A DNA stretch of 64,000 nt, taken from NCBI GenBank assembly GCA_016719485.1, contig JADJZB010000021.1, positions 496,001 through 560,000 of the forward strand, read 5' to 3'. Below, one piece after another: positions 1 to 7,775 of this stretch. The DNA comes from Holophagales bacterium (lineage in GTDB: Bacteria; Acidobacteriota; Thermoanaerobaculia; UBA5066). Within the stretch, counting starts at the first letter, position 1. Every line of letters starts with the position of its first letter. The position numbers and the translations under genes were made by a program. The notes beneath the pieces were generated by a model. That model was given only the letters and a program-made list of their open reading frames with translations. It did not search any database and was not told where the DNA came from.

Positions 1-352
1 CGAGGCCACCCCGGGCGATCGACGTGAACTGACTCGGGTCGGCGCCGGCATCGAGCAGGGCCAGGACGATGTCGCGCGCCTGGGTGCCGCCCTCGATCTC
101 CAGGAGATTGAGCGCGGCGTCGAGTGCGCTGGTCGCCTCCGCACGCCGCGCGTCGAGGTCGGTCCTGGCGGCGAGCGCCGACCGCACGCCGGCCAGGTCT
201 CCGACTTCGGCCGCACGGCAGGTGTCACAGGTCGATTCCGTCTCCGCGTCGCCTGCGACCCACCACACGAACGCCGCGACGAGCACCAGGAGGAGCAGGC
301 CCCCGCCGATGGCGGCGATGGCGCCGAAGCCGCGTTTCCGGTGCGGGTTCAT
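1..352 (-). CDS. Ankyrin-repeat signal-anchored protein, partial
   Basis: Only about 117 N-terminal residues are present because the gene runs off the left edge. ATG at 352 overlaps the stop of the upstream gene as ATGA, so the pair is probably translationally coupled. A basic N-terminus (MNPHRKRGF) leads into one hydrophobic segment at about residues 10-32, a signal anchor. The exported part begins with CDTC and continues with ankyrin-like helices (ALLDAGADPSQF near the edge). Ankyrin repeats mediate protein-protein contacts, and the family gives no catalytic function. The upstream neighbour has the same architecture, which suggests a duplicated pair of envelope proteins. Confidence 0.6.
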   Translation of the reverse strand, partial: MNPHRKRGFGAIAAIGGGLLLLVLVAAFVWWVAGDAETESTCDTCRAAEVGDLAGVRSALAARTDLDARRAEATSALDAALNLLEIEGGTQARDIVLALLDAGADPSQFTSIARGGL

Positions 353-1197
353 CGGCGGCCTCCCCGGCGATCGAACTCGGCCACCGTGGCCGCGCAGCGC
401 GGCTCGCCGCGCAGGCGTCGACGTGCCTCGTCCCTCACGGTCAGCCCCGCGGCGGTCTTCACCTCGAGGTCGACTCCGGCGTCGATCAGCAGGCGCGCGA
501 CCTCCGGCGCATCGGGGTGGTGGCAGCCTGCGACCACGGCCTGGATGGGCGTCCCCGAGACCCGCCCGGCGACCTCGAGTCCGGACCTCGCACGGATGAA
601 CGCGCGGATGACCGGCAGGTCGCGGGACCCGGTGTCGTTCGCGAGCGAACGATCGATGAGGTCGGCCAGCGTGCCGCAGTCGCTGCCCATGGCCTCGTGC
701 CTGGCGCCGGCCGCCACCAGCGCCTCGATGGCCGCCGGTCGGCGTGCGGCACAGGCCACCGTCAGGGGAGTGTCCCCCCGATCGGCGCCGCCATCGACGG
801 GGAGTCCCTTCGTCAGAAGGTCGCGGAGGATGTCGACATCGCCGCCCTCGGCCGCGGCGTGGAGCGCCGTGCGTTTGCCGGCCGACTCCACCAGCGGATT
901 CGCGCCCGCCGAGAGCAAGGCCTGCACCGTCGCGCGTTGACCGAAGGCCGCCGCGCGCATCAGGGCCGTCTCTCCCCATTTCGGGTCGCCGCCGTCGATC
1001 GGCGCGCCGCTGGACAGGGCGCTCGTGACGCCCGCCACGTCGCCGGTGCGAGCGGCTTGCAGCAGGCGCTCCAGGCTCGGCGGCGGCGCGCCTGCTCCTC
1101 TTGCCTGCACCTGCGACCCCGTCGGTGCGAGCAGAAACGCCATCGCCACGGCACCCCGAAGGGAAGTGGAAAGAGAGAACCCGCGCATGCGTCGCAT
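349..1197 (-). CDS. Exported ankyrin-repeat protein
   Basis: About 282 residues from ATG 1197. ATG 1188 or an upstream GTG at 1251 are alternatives, and none has a clear ribosome-binding site. The N-terminus has a signal-peptide shape (MRRMRG, then a hydrophobic stretch ending near AFLLAPTGSQVQA). The rest is a run of ankyrin repeats recognisable from ALMRAAAFGQRATVQALLSAG, TALHAAAEGGDVDILRDLL and ARLLIDAGVDLEV. It probably acts as a periplasmic or envelope interaction scaffold. Its stop overlaps the ATG of the next ankyrin gene. No catalytic motif is visible. Confidence 0.7.
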   Translation of the reverse strand: MRRMRGFSLSTSLRGAVAMAFLLAPTGSQVQARGAGAPPPSLERLLQAARTGDVAGVTSALSSGAPIDGGDPKWGETALMRAAAFGQRATVQALLSAGANPLVESAGKRTALHAAAEGGDVDILRDLLTKGLPVDGGADRGDTPLTVACAARRPAAIEALVAAGARHEAMGSDCGTLADLIDRSLANDTGSRDLPVIRAFIRARSGLEVAGRVSGTPIQAVVAGCHHPDAPEVARLLIDAGVDLEVKTAAGLTVRDEARRRLRGEPRCAATVAEFDRRGGRR

Positions 1198-1290
1198 TTT
1201 ACTTTTGCCGTCTCGACACGTTCTCCACGCAGGGAGGGCCGTGCCGTCCACCCACGCATGACCCCCAGGAATGGGAAGTGTGATTCTCGG

Positions 1291-1326
1291 ACGCGAGCAC
1301 GACGATCCACACGCTCGACGTCGGCC
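1291..1326 (+). repeat. 36-bp direct repeat, left copy
   Basis: This stretch matches 4771-4806 at 34 of 36 positions; the two differences are 1294/4774 and 1320/4800, with 25 bp in between identical. The right copy contains the start codon and first codons of the metallo-beta-lactamase-fold gene at 4773. This copy therefore looks like a stranded fragment of that gene's 5' end. The two copies bracket exactly the type VI cargo cassette, which suggests an insertion or recombination scar. Confidence 0.75.
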
Positions 1327-1365
1327 GGGGCTCGCAGGACGCTCAGTCGCCCTGGCCGGTTCTCG

Positions 1366-1788
1366 CTAGGTACGTGATGCGCGCTTCTTCTCTTCCTCGT
1401 ACCACGGGTCGGTCAATTCCACGGCTCTCTCGACCCATCCGCAAATCTCGCCCGGAGGCCCTTCCGATTCGGAGCCGAACTGAAACTGGAATTTCAGCTC
1501 CCGGTCGTCCGTGACGAACCGGATGTCCAGCGTCGTCGGAGTCCCCTTGGGATCCGGAAGGACGAACGAGCCGGGAGACTCCAGCGCCTGCTCTCGGACT
1601 CCGTCGAGAAACCTGGCGAGAATTGGTTCCCGCGTCGAACCCGCGAAGAATCGCTTCTCCACCGATCCTTCTTCGCCGGTCCCCATCCTGTTGATGGTGC
1701 CGTCCGCGCCGAACACGATGAAGAGGCTTCTCTCGCTTCCGATGTCGAGGCGGATCATCGCAGCGGTGACCCGGTCTTTCAGAGCCAT
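1366..1788 (-). CDS. Small protein downstream of the effector, possible immunity protein
   Basis: A 140-residue acidic protein starting at ATG 1788, which has GGGAG four bases upstream; an in-frame start at 1818 lacks this. I do not recognise a family. It has no signal peptide or membrane segment, and its pattern of alternating strands (SLFIVFGADGTINRM, TTLDIRFVTDDRELKFQFQF) suggests a compact cytoplasmic alpha/beta fold. It is the last gene of the PAAR/DUF4123 cassette, directly after the presumed effector, which is the usual place for the cognate immunity protein. The immunity role is inferred from position only. Confidence 0.5.
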   Translation of the reverse strand: MALKDRVTAAMIRLDIGSERSLFIVFGADGTINRMGTGEEGSVEKRFFAGSTREPILARFLDGVREQALESPGSFVLPDPKGTPTTLDIRFVTDDRELKFQFQFGSESEGPPGEICGWVERAVELTDPWYEEEKKRASRT

Positions 1789-1833
1789 AGACTCCCTTTC
1801 TGGAACTCGCGCCGCCATCGCCCGCCCCTCCGT

Positions 1834-2913
1834 CTAGAAGCCCGGCGGCATCCAGCCCTTGGGCTTGACGGTTCCGTCGGCTGCATGCCACACGGTTTTC
1901 GCCCGGAACTCCGGGTTCGTCTTCACGAGGTAGAGTTCGTAATTGGTGTAGTTTCTGTTCAGCGGCTCGCCGAAATCGTTCAATACTCCGCTGGCCTTGT
2001 TCGTGTCCAGGTCCTTCATGTTGAAATGGATTTCGTCCGCAGCACTCATCGCCTGGTCGATCTGCTCCGAGAAGGAACCGCGACCGCTCATTTCCGAGTA
2101 CGTGTTGTAGCCCCGTTCCTTCGACCACTTGATGTAATCCGTGTTCTTGTTCTTCAGGCCGAGGCCGAGCTTCTTCTTCGGCACGACACTCGCCGCTTCG
2201 GCTTTCGCGGCTGCCCTGGCCGCCTCCGCAGCCGCGGCGGCTTCTTGTGCGGCCTTCGCCTCCTCGGCGGCTTTCAGAGCCGCGGCGGCGTCCTTCGCGG
2301 CCTGCTCCGCGAGGATTTCCTTGTTGCTCATGACGATGGTCTTGCAGCCGACCTCGGCCGCATCGAGGACGCGCCCCGTCTTCGCGAGCTTCGAGGCCGC
2401 GGAAGACCCCTCGACCGCCGCCTTCGCCTCGCCCGCGCCCACGAAGAAGAGGGCCACCTCGAAGACACCGCGAGAGACCCACTTCGTCGCGAGCTCCGTC
2501 CGCTTGCCCTCCGTCTTGCCGGCCTCCTCCCACTGATCCGTGACGCTCTTCTTGATCCCTTCGTAGACCTTGTCTCCCCAGGCGATGAGCCGTTTGTTCT
2601 GGTCCTGGACTTCCTGTGGAGATCCGAAGTACGCCGTGTAGGTTTCCTTCGCCGCCCAGATGACGGCGTCGTTGGCCTTCTTCTGGGTCTCGGGGTCGTT
2701 CTGGAGCTTGTAGCCGAGGATCAAGAGGTCGATCACGCCCGAAATCAGGCCCTTCGCGCCCGCGTAGACGCCCTTCATGATTCCGACTTCGACGTCGTGT
2801 TTGGCGCGTCCGAACGTGTCCCATTCGGGGATCGCCTTCCGCTGCTGGTCGTAGCTGTCGGAGGTGTAGTCCTCGGCCTTTTCGAGCCAGGACTTGTCTT
2901 TCGGGTCTCCCAT
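1834..2913 (-). CDS. Putative type VI secretion effector with unknown C-terminal toxin domain
   Basis: About 359 residues, starting at ATG 2913 just after the upstream stop at 2922. Visible parts in order: a charged N-terminus; a hydrophobic glycine-rich stretch at about residues 35-62 (GVYAGAKGLISGVIDLLILG); a middle region; an alanine-rich helical or coiled-coil linker at about 220-260; a Lys/Gly hinge (PKKKLGLGLKNKN); and a compact C-terminal domain of about 100 residues containing NYTNYELYLVKTNPEF. The layout of carrier, alanine-rich linker and tip domain is typical of polymorphic toxins. I do not recognise the tip domain and assign no activity. Its position after PAAR and DUF4123 genes supports secretion by a type VI machine, whose structural genes are not in this window. 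Confidence 0.55.
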   Translation of the reverse strand: MGDPKDKSWLEKAEDYTSDSYDQQRKAIPEWDTFGRAKHDVEVGIMKGVYAGAKGLISGVIDLLILGYKLQNDPETQKKANDAVIWAAKETYTAYFGSPQEVQDQNKRLIAWGDKVYEGIKKSVTDQWEEAGKTEGKRTELATKWVSRGVFEVALFFVGAGEAKAAVEGSSAASKLAKTGRVLDAAEVGCKTIVMSNKEILAEQAAKDAAAALKAAEEAKAAQEAAAAAEAARAAAKAEAASVVPKKKLGLGLKNKNTDYIKWSKERGYNTYSEMSGRGSFSEQIDQAMSAADEIHFNMKDLDTNKASGVLNDFGEPLNRNYTNYELYLVKTNPEFRAKTVWHAADGTVKPKGWMPPGF

Positions 2914-2921
2914 CGCCAGCC

Positions 2922-3281
2922 CTAGACGCTCTTGCCGTGGTCCGCCTGGATGCGGAGGACGAGGAGCTTTCTCTTCAGCTCCCCATCCATCTCCTCGACA
3001 GGCAGGATGTCCTGGCTCCATTTGTTCTTCGGGTTCGTGTCGAAGTCCTCCCCATAGAGAAGCGCCGCCTCGCAGTAGGTGCAGATCCCGCCCTCGGAGC
3101 CGAGACCGTACGCGTCTGCTTTCTCGATGTTCCGGTCGACGAGCTTGACGAGCTTGTCGTGCCCAAGCCGCGCCGATTCCTCGGGAAGGACCTGCTCGAT
3201 CTCCGCGACGATCTTCCGCCGCGGCTCGGCGACGGCCTGCTCCCGGAAGGCGTCGACCTGCCCCTTACGGATTCGGAACAT
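2922..3281 (-). CDS. Small type VI cargo-cassette protein
   Basis: A 119-residue protein starting at ATG 3281 (MFRIRKGQVDAF), with a 17-bp overlap into the DUF4123 gene. Proteins opening with MFRIR and a helical N-terminus are common next to DUF4123 and PAAR genes, and I treat it as a loading accessory by analogy. GICTYCEAALLYGEDF contains a CxxC pair that could bind a metal or form a disulphide. There is no signal peptide. The overlaps on this strand indicate cotranscription with the effector. Confidence 0.55.
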   Translation of the reverse strand: MFRIRKGQVDAFREQAVAEPRRKIVAEIEQVLPEESARLGHDKLVKLVDRNIEKADAYGLGSEGGICTYCEAALLYGEDFDTNPKNKWSQDILPVEEMDGELKRKLLVLRIQADHGKSV

Positions 3282-3891
3282 CGGCCTCCTCCAAGCCTAC
3301 GTACTCCCGCTCGAGGCCTCTCGCCCCGTCCCGGAACCTCAGGAGCAGGCTCGGGTCCTCGTCCTCGAGGAGAAAGCTCGAGACCGGACCGAAGAACTGG
3401 CGGACCTCCTCAGGCAGGCACGTCGGGAGGTAGACGCGGAGGACGCGCGGGTCGTAGAAGCGGAAATAGACGGTCCTGGCGGGCTCGATCTCGGCCATGA
3501 GGAAGTGACGAAAGTGCTTCCGCAGGTCCGGAAAGGTCGCCGCGGACGTCAGGTAGATCCCCCAGCTCTTCCCCCACGCTTTGGCGACGAGCCTTCCGAT
3601 CAGGGGAGACGGCTTCGAGAATCGCACCAGGTACGGGGCGAACATCTCGAGGTCGCGAGCCGAGGCGCCGTCATAGAGGGACTGGCACTCCTCGCCGGAT
3701 TCCCTCGTCCAGTTGAGCGCGGCCAGGTCGCGGGCCGCGTCGAGAACGGCGTAGAGCGGTTCCGGGGTGTTGGTGAGGAGGTCGAGGAGGTGACGCCGGC
3801 CCGCGGTCAGCAGTCCTTCCTCGTGCGCCGTGGCCGACGGCACCGCGACGGCGCGGTCCGGGGGATCCGTCGTCGAGGCGAGATCCCTCAA
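3265..3891 (-). CDS. DUF4123 type VI effector adaptor
   Basis: 208 residues. The start is TTG at 3891, supported by GGGAG five bases upstream (3897-3901). The DUF4123 pattern is clear across the protein: PLYAVLDAARD near residue 45, APYLVRF, WGIYLTSAATFPDLRKHFRH, and the signature RFYDPRVLRVYLPTC followed by FFGPVSSFLLED. DUF4123 proteins are cytoplasmic chaperones or adaptors that load a particular effector onto VgrG or PAAR tips. The neighbours here (PAAR upstream, effector downstream) are exactly its usual company. Confidence 0.85.
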   Translation of the reverse strand: MRDLASTTDPPDRAVAVPSATAHEEGLLTAGRRHLLDLLTNTPEPLYAVLDAARDLAALNWTRESGEECQSLYDGASARDLEMFAPYLVRFSKPSPLIGRLVAKAWGKSWGIYLTSAATFPDLRKHFRHFLMAEIEPARTVYFRFYDPRVLRVYLPTCLPEEVRQFFGPVSSFLLEDEDPSLLLRFRDGARGLEREYVGLEEADVPNP

Positions 3892-3934
3892 AGTGTCTCC
3901 CGATCAGGGACCCCAACGGGGTCCTGGGCTATCG

Positions 3935-4552
3935 TCACGTTTCGACGCAGGCGGCGCCACTGGCCGCGGCTGCCGAAAGCGCGGCCCCCTGCGTTCCTCC
4001 CATGCCGGTGTCTCCGATGATGACCGTCGTGCAGCCCATCATGATCGTATTGGGAGGGCCGATGGCCTCGATGATCGTGTCCCCCATCCGGCAGGCGGGG
4101 CAGTTTCCGATCATGACGGTCGGCGAGCCGTTGATGACGACGCCGGGCCCGTGCGGGGGAATCGGCCATGGTTGCGCGCAGGCATGCATGCTGGCCCCGG
4201 AGGCCGCGGCGGCAGCGATCGAGGCGCCGTTCGTGGCCGCCGAAGTCGCCTTCGCCGTTTCGGCCGCGAGCCGGGCGGCGGTGGCGGCGGCGGCCGCCGC
4301 CGGCGCGCCGGGCGTTCCGGCTGCGGCGGCCGCCGCAGCCTCGGCGACCTTCGCCGCGGTCTCCAGCGCCTGGAGCGTCGCTTCCGTGGCCGCGCTGGCC
4401 GCCATGATCCCCGGAGCAGCCGCGAGCGGGATCCCTTTCCACGCCATCAGGTAGCCGATGAGGACGTTGGGGGCTGGGGGGCCGCCCGTGAGGACGGGCG
4501 GGAGCGGGTGCATCACGGAATCCGTGATTCGGGCGGCGGGTCCGGTCGGCAC
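3935..4552 (-). CDS. PAAR-domain type VI spike-tip protein
   Basis: 205 residues from GTG 4552, with GGAAGGA just upstream. The N-terminal part (AARITDSVMHPLPPV) and the C-terminal part (GSPTVMIGNCPACRMGD, then TTVIIGDTGMGG) carry PAAR-like glycine/proline turns with His and Cys residues that can bind the tip metal. Between them is an alanine-rich helical stretch at about residues 55-130. PAAR proteins cap the VgrG spike and carry effectors through the type VI tube. It is the first gene of the minus-strand cassette, so the promoter is expected in 4553-4772. Confidence 0.8.
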   Translation of the reverse strand: MPTGPAARITDSVMHPLPPVLTGGPPAPNVLIGYLMAWKGIPLAAAPGIMAASAATEATLQALETAAKVAEAAAAAAAGTPGAPAAAAAATAARLAAETAKATSAATNGASIAAAAASGASMHACAQPWPIPPHGPGVVINGSPTVMIGNCPACRMGDTIIEAIGPPNTIMMGCTTVIIGDTGMGGTQGAALSAAAASGAACVET

Positions 4553-4770
4553 GGTTTTCCTTCCTTCTCAGCTCGTCGTTGCCCTTGTCGTCGCTCCCGT
4601 GGTCGCGCGCCTCATGACGGACAGGACCTGAAACCCGGCGTGGAATCAAATCAAGGATAGGAGTTTTCGTTCGGGCCGGGGGAGATCGGAACGGTGGCGG
4701 GATCGTAACAGGGTCCCCGGGAGATGCGCACGCCGTCTGGCGGAAGAAGCCGGGTTCGAGCAGTATCGGG

Positions 4771-4806
4771 ACGTGAGCACGACGATCCACACGCTCGACC
4801 TCGGCC
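4771..4806 (+). repeat. 36-bp direct repeat, right copy
   Basis: Right copy of the repeat at 1291-1326. It overlaps the start of the metallo-beta-lactamase-fold gene (GTG at 4773). The intact reading frame here suggests this is the original copy and the left one is the duplicated or stranded copy. The cassette between the copies is 3.4 kb. Confidence 0.75.
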
Positions 4807-5666
4807 ACGGCAGGGAGCGGACGACGGCGGCCTACCTCATCGAGTCGGGCGGCGAGGCGGCGCTCGTCGAGACGGGGCCCGACGCGACCTTCCCGAACCT
4901 CGTCGCCGGACTCGCCCGGCACGGCCTGACGCCGCGGGACGTGAAGACGGTCTTCCTCACCCACATCCACCTCGACCACGCCGGCGGGGCGTGGCGGATG
5001 GCGCGGGAAGGGGCGACGGTCCACGTCCACCCGAAGGGGGCGCCGCACCTGGCCGATCCGTCGAAGCTCCTCGCCTCGGCGAAGCGGATCTACGCGGAGA
5101 AGATGGACGAGCTCTGGGGGACGCTCGAGCCGATTCCTCCCGAGCGGCTCCGGCCGACGGAGGACGGCGAGGTGATCCGCGTGGGAGCTGCGGAGGTCCT
5201 CGTCGTCGCGACGCCCGGGCACGCGATCCACCACAACGCCTACCTCGTCGACGGGCTCGCGTTCACGGGCGACGTCGGCGGCGTGAGGGTCGCCGGAGGG
5301 CCGGTGCTTCCGCCGACGCCCCCTCCCGACATCGACCTCCCGGTCTGGCGGGCCTCGCTCGCGCGCCTGCGCGAGCTGAAGCCCGTGGCGCTCTACCCGA
5401 CGCACTTCGACCGGTTCGACGACGTGGAGGAGCACCTCGACGCCCTCGAGGTCGAGCTCTCGGCCTGGGCCGGCTGGGTGAAGGCCCGGATGGAAGAGGG
5501 GAAGGACGAGGCCGCGATCGTCCCCGAATTCGTGGCCTGGCTCACCGGGCGGCTCCGCGAGGCGGGCGTCTCGGAGGAGGGGCTCGTGGAGTACGGCTAC
5601 GCGCTGCCGTTCGCGATGAACGTGACCGGGCTCATGCGCTACTGGAAGAACGCGGCGCGCGCCTAG
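4773..5666 (+). CDS. Metallo-beta-lactamase-fold hydrolase
   Basis: 297 residues from GTG 4773. The zinc-binding signature HIHLDHAGG is at about residues 67-75, with further ligands likely in the TPGHAIHHN segment near 149, FTGDVGG near 167 and TSHFD-like YPTHFDRFDD near 208. The fold hydrolyses esters or thioesters, or acts on small metabolites; no substrate can be read from the sequence. There is no signal peptide, so it is cytoplasmic. The 3' end overlaps the convergent kinase gene by four bases. Its 5' end is duplicated at 1291-1326. Confidence 0.85.
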   Translation: MSTTIHTLDLGHGRERTTAAYLIESGGEAALVETGPDATFPNLVAGLARHGLTPRDVKTVFLTHIHLDHAGGAWRMAREGATVHVHPKGAPHLADPSKLLASAKRIYAEKMDELWGTLEPIPPERLRPTEDGEVIRVGAAEVLVVATPGHAIHHNAYLVDGLAFTGDVGGVRVAGGPVLPPTPPPDIDLPVWRASLARLRELKPVALYPTHFDRFDDVEEHLDALEVELSAWAGWVKARMEEGKDEAAIVPEFVAWLTGRLREAGVSEEGLVEYGYALPFAMNVTGLMRYWKNAARA

Positions 5667-7405
5667 GGCGCAACACGTGCCCGCGGGGTCTCCGCGGGAT
5701 TCCGCTCGGTGTGCGCAGGGGGCGGCGGAAGCTCGAACCAGAAGCGGATCCACTGCCCGTATTCCCCTTCGACGCCGACGGTGCCGCCGTGAAGCTCGAC
5801 GATCCGCTTGACCAGGTAGAGGCCGACCCCGGTGCCCTTGCGCGAGCGGAGCCGAGGGTCCTGGAGACGATGGAACTTCTCGAAGAGCTCCGGAAAGCGG
5901 TCGACGGGAATCCCGATTCCGTGATTGGTCACCTCGACCCGGAGCCCGGCTCCGATCGGGCGGAGGGTCACGAGGACGTCCGTTCCCTCCTCGCCGTACT
6001 TCACGGCATTGCCGATCAGGTTGTCCAGGACCACCCGCAGGAGGTCCGGGTCGCCCCAGGCGGAGGCCGGTCCGCCCTCGATGTTCACCCGCATCCGGCG
6101 CTGGGCCGCTTCGGAAGCGAAATCGTCGGCGGCCAGCGCGGCCACCTCCCTGGAGAGGTCCCCGAGCAGACGCGGCCTCGCAGCGAACCCTTCACCCTCG
6201 GCCCGGCTCAGCTGGGTGAAGCTCTGCGCGATCTCGCGACCGTACGCGAGCGAGCGGCGAAGCGCCGCCATGGGCCGGGCGAACCCCTCCGGGGCCTTTC
6301 CGTAGCTGCCGTCCTCGATGAGGGCGAGCTGGGTCAGTGCGCCCGCGATGGGGCTCTTCAGCTCGTGCGCGACGAATCCCAGGATCTCGATGTAGTCGGC
6401 GAGAGCCTTCTCGGCGCGCTTCCGGCTCTCCTCGAGGGCCGCCGTCTGGGCGTGGATCTCGCCGCTCATGTGGTTGAACGAGACCGCGAGCGCGCGGACC
6501 TCCTCGGGGTCGCCCTGCGCGACCTCGATGTGCTCGCGTTCCCCCCGCGCCAGGGCCGTGGCGGCTGCCGTCAGCCGGGTCAGGGGCCGCGCGAGACGCC
6601 GCCCCGCGATCCACCCTTCGACGGACACCGCGAGCATGAGCGCGAGAATGGAGAGCGCGAAGAGCAGCATGCTGCGCTCCCGCTCGGCGACGTACGGGGC
6701 CTCGTCCAGACCGGCGTAGAGCATCCCGATCACGACGCCGTCCGCGTCGTGGATGGGCCGGTAGGAGCTGATTCTCCAGCGGTCGACGACGTAGGCCCGG
6801 TCGTTCCAGTCTGCGCCTTCGCGGAGGACGCGGCGGGTCACGTCGGGGGCCGCGCGGGTGCCCACGGCTCGCCTCCCGTCCGGGAGCGTGACGTTGGTGG
6901 CGACCCGGACGTCGCCCTCGAAGAGAGTGATCGTGGCCGCGCCCTTGACGGTTGCGTCGGGCCCGAACACGACGTCGCGGATCAGGTCGGGCAGCCTGTT
7001 CGCGCCCCTGAGGGACATCGCCGCAGCCCGGAGGTCGCCAGCGGGGGCGCGGCGCACGACGACCATCGAAAGCCCGTCCGGGAGCAGTGCGAACCCCTCG
7101 GCCCGCCCCTCCGTCCGGGCCTTGCGGAAGAGCGTGGCGATCGAGCCGACGGGCTCGGCCTCCCGGGCCGTCAGCTTCCACCGCCGGACCTGCGGCGGGA
7201 CCGGACCCTCGAGGTCGAAGCCGGCGAACTCGTTCGCCAGCACGCGCTGCCCGACGCGCACGGCATCCTGGACGCGGGCTACGGCTTCGCGCTGCACCGC
7301 GGAGACCATCTGCCTGTATCCGACGAAACCGACGAGACCGCCCACCGTCCAGGTGAGAAGGACGCCGTGCAACGCCAGCCGATTCCCGAGCTTGGAGAGA
7401 AACAT
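5663..7405 (-). CDS. Membrane sensor histidine kinase (periplasmic cache, HAMP, HisKA, HATPase)
   Basis: 580 residues from ATG 7405, the first start giving a proper N-terminal membrane segment (about residues 11-31). A periplasmic sensor region of about 200 residues with single-cache character (SYRPIHDADGVVIGMLYAG) is followed by a second membrane segment near 245-265 and a HAMP domain. The phosphoacceptor box FVAHELKSPIAG is at about 340-352, followed by an ATPase domain with NLIGNAVKYGEEG and GTGVGLYLVKRI. It is divergent from the hydrogenase operon across 370 bp. No response regulator is adjacent on its own strand, so a partner could be the receiver protein at the end of the hox operon. 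Confidence 0.85.
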   Translation of the reverse strand: MFLSKLGNRLALHGVLLTWTVGGLVGFVGYRQMVSAVQREAVARVQDAVRVGQRVLANEFAGFDLEGPVPPQVRRWKLTAREAEPVGSIATLFRKARTEGRAEGFALLPDGLSMVVVRRAPAGDLRAAAMSLRGANRLPDLIRDVVFGPDATVKGAATITLFEGDVRVATNVTLPDGRRAVGTRAAPDVTRRVLREGADWNDRAYVVDRWRISSYRPIHDADGVVIGMLYAGLDEAPYVAERERSMLLFALSILALMLAVSVEGWIAGRRLARPLTRLTAAATALARGEREHIEVAQGDPEEVRALAVSFNHMSGEIHAQTAALEESRKRAEKALADYIEILGFVAHELKSPIAGALTQLALIEDGSYGKAPEGFARPMAALRRSLAYGREIAQSFTQLSRAEGEGFAARPRLLGDLSREVAALAADDFASEAAQRRMRVNIEGGPASAWGDPDLLRVVLDNLIGNAVKYGEEGTDVLVTLRPIGAGLRVEVTNHGIGIPVDRFPELFEKFHRLQDPRLRSRKGTGVGLYLVKRIVELHGGTVGVEGEYGQWIRFWFELPPPPAHTERNPAETPRARVAP

Positions 7406-7775
7406 CAGAGCTCGGCTCCGTTCGGGAGTTTGGGTCCCGCGCCTGAGGTCACGGGGGGGGAACTCCGCCGGTGGGGAAGGATACAGCGCCGTCGGGGGAT
7501 TCCTGGCCGGCTCGAATTTCGATGGGCGTCGTCCGGAGCGTTTGGCGGTAGGATTCCAAGGCGCCGGTAAAGCGACATCGAATTCCGCGAGAGGTCTGGC
7601 ACCCGGGATGCCGGCGGGACCGGGGGAGCGAGGCTCCATTGAGAGTTTTTCGACGCCCACCGCCGCGTTCGCCCAGGCTCGACCCTCCTGTCGGGGCTCT
7701 TCCCCCGACCATGCCAGTGAGCTCTCCGAGTGAAGGACCGCGCCGGAAGGCCCGGCCCCTGAACCGAGGCAGAAG
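7406..7775. promoter_or_regulatory. Divergent promoter region between sensor kinase and hox operon
   Basis: 370 bp without a convincing gene. It must hold the promoters of both the minus-strand kinase and the plus-strand hydrogenase operon. A run of eight G lies at about 7453-7460. The only recognisable promoter-like element is the sigma-54 type -24/-12 pair at 7597-7611. Confidence 0.5.
7597..7611 (+). promoter_or_regulatory. Candidate sigma-54 (-24/-12) promoter for the hox operon
   Basis: TGGCAC-N5-ATGC with the invariant GG and GC ten bases apart, as the sigma-54 consensus requires; only one position of the -12 TTGC box differs. It lies 165 bp upstream of hoxF, leaving a leader of about 150 nt. 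Hydrogenase operons in other bacteria are often sigma-54 dependent, and one sigma-54 activator is encoded at 20374-21774. A chance match in GC-rich DNA is possible. Confidence 0.4.
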
